Below, piece by piece: positions 63,340 through 64,000 of a stretch of DNA of 64,000 bases. The notes below the pieces were generated by a model that worked only from the letters and a program-made list of their open reading frames with translations, was not told where the DNA came from and did no database searches. The DNA is taken from assembly GCA_001936135.1 (NCBI GenBank), contig CP012816.1:2111501-2175500 (forward strand), read 5' to 3'. This stretch comes from Saccharomycopsis fibuligera x Saccharomycopsis cf. fibuligera (lineage: Eukaryota; Ascomycota; Saccharomycetes; Ascoideales; Saccharomycopsidaceae). Made by a program: the position numbers and the translations under genes. Each line of letters begins with the position of its first letter. The stretch's first letter is position 1.

Positions 63340-64000
63340 ATGCAGCTTTCTAATTCTGTTTTATTGTCTGTCATTGCTACACTTTCCTCTTTTACTAGTG
63401 CTGCACCAGTGGAGAAAAGAGAAAATGCTCCATTGAAACTTGATTTTAATGTAATTAGACATTCTAACCACTCTGTGGTGAAAACAAACAGAGCTTTTAA
63501 AGAAGCAACCAAAGGCAGTCTTAACTTGCAATTAAGCAATCAGTATACCCAATACATCGCTGATTTCAAAATAGGTACTCCTGGACAAAGCATTAGAATT
63601 GACGTTGATACTGGTTCTTCTGATTTGTGGGTCCCTGCTAAGGGCACAAAGTCCGAATATGGTACATTCGACAAGAGCCAATCTAGCACCTATAAAAAAT
63701 TGAAAGATGGTTTTGCTATCGGCTATGGTGACAAGACTTACGCAAAGGGTGAATGGGCCACCGATGACATGGAAATCTCTGGTACAAAACTCACTGATGT
63801 AGAGTTTGCCGTTGCTACTAACCAAACTGCTGGTAGAGCTCTTGTAGGGATTGGGTTCTCTGGAAATGAAGCTTCCAATTATGGTAGTGGTGCCTTCACT
63901 TATGATAACTTCCCAGCAGCTTTGAAAAAGCAAGGTGTCATCAAAAAAAATGCATACTCTTTGTACTTAAACTCGCTTGATGCTAGTGCGGGCTCTGTTT
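63340..64000 (+). CDS. Secreted aspartyl protease (candidapepsin family), 3'-truncated by window edge
   Basis: 220 residues visible from the ATG at 63340. A signal peptide (residues 1 to about 21, hydrophobic LLSVIATL and small residues TSAAP) is followed by a Kex2-type site VEKR (24-27) and a pro-segment. The first catalytic motif is DTGSSDLWVP, with Asp90. GYGDKTYAKGEW is the flap region with its Tyr, and GIGFSGNE follows as in pepsin folds. The second catalytic Asp lies beyond the window. Family members are secreted or cell-wall bound and act at acidic pH in nutrient acquisition. The usual second KR site just before the mature enzyme is not seen: the corresponding stretch reads EATKGSLNLQL. 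Confidence 0.92.
   Translation, partial: MQLSNSVLLSVIATLSSFTSAAPVEKRENAPLKLDFNVIRHSNHSVVKTNRAFKEATKGSLNLQLSNQYTQYIADFKIGTPGQSIRIDVDTGSSDLWVPAKGTKSEYGTFDKSQSSTYKKLKDGFAIGYGDKTYAKGEWATDDMEISGTKLTDVEFAVATNQTAGRALVGIGFSGNEASNYGSGAFTYDNFPAALKKQGVIKKNAYSLYLNSLDASAGSV

Overview
The window reads as a piece of a nuclear chromosome from an ascomycete yeast of the CUG-Ser (CTG) clade. Supporting observations are single-exon genes homologous to budding-yeast genes (KIP3, CSR1, VAM7, CLG1, RSC1/RSC2, SKI8, EDE1, TGL1, SSN6, SEC53), an MNN1-family mannosyltransferase pair, a secreted aspartyl (candidapepsin-type) protease, intron-bearing tRNA genes, and in one leucine-rich-repeat protein three CTG codons that all fall at variable rather than leucine-consensus positions. 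The sequence is AT-rich, with long CAA/CAG (polyQ) tracts and large low-complexity insertions. The species is not identified; a relative of Candida or Lodderomyces is an inference.

Layout. 1-1530: 3' part of an MNN1-family mannosyltransferase. 1823-1909: tRNA-Phe next to an old LTR scrap, then about 3 kb without a convincing gene. 5435-17515: four minus-strand genes, KIP3 (kinesin-8), CSR1 (Sec14-like lipid transfer), VAM7 (vacuolar SNARE) and CLG1 (Pho85-type cyclin). A 2.5 kb gap precedes the plus-strand RSC1/RSC2 orthologue. A kelch/BTB protein and SKI8 follow on the minus strand. SKI8 shares a promoter region with EDE1, and both genes carry an intron close to their start codon. Then come an F-box/LRR protein, a full-length MNN1-family paralogue, TGL1 (steryl ester hydrolase) and an F-box-like protein.

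44.3-52.5 kb is an accessory island between tRNA-Tyr and tRNA-Ile. It holds a whole-looking, very young Ty1/copia element (392-bp LTRs that look identical, 5-bp target duplication) sitting in older, nested LTR remnants of at least two families, a short FG-rich ORF, and a 277-bp inverted-repeat element flanked by direct repeats.

52.5-64 kb: a 3.5 kb gene-free stretch with a GC-rich island, SSN6/CYC8 (global co-repressor), SEC53 (phosphomannomutase) and the 5' part of a secreted aspartyl protease. SEC53 makes mannose-1-phosphate, the precursor for the mannan to which the MNN1-family enzymes add terminal mannose, but nothing in the layout shows that these genes are co-regulated. No clustered biosynthetic or defence system is visible; the most unusual material is in the 44-52.5 kb island, the two 5'-terminal introns and the EDE1 C-terminal repeats.
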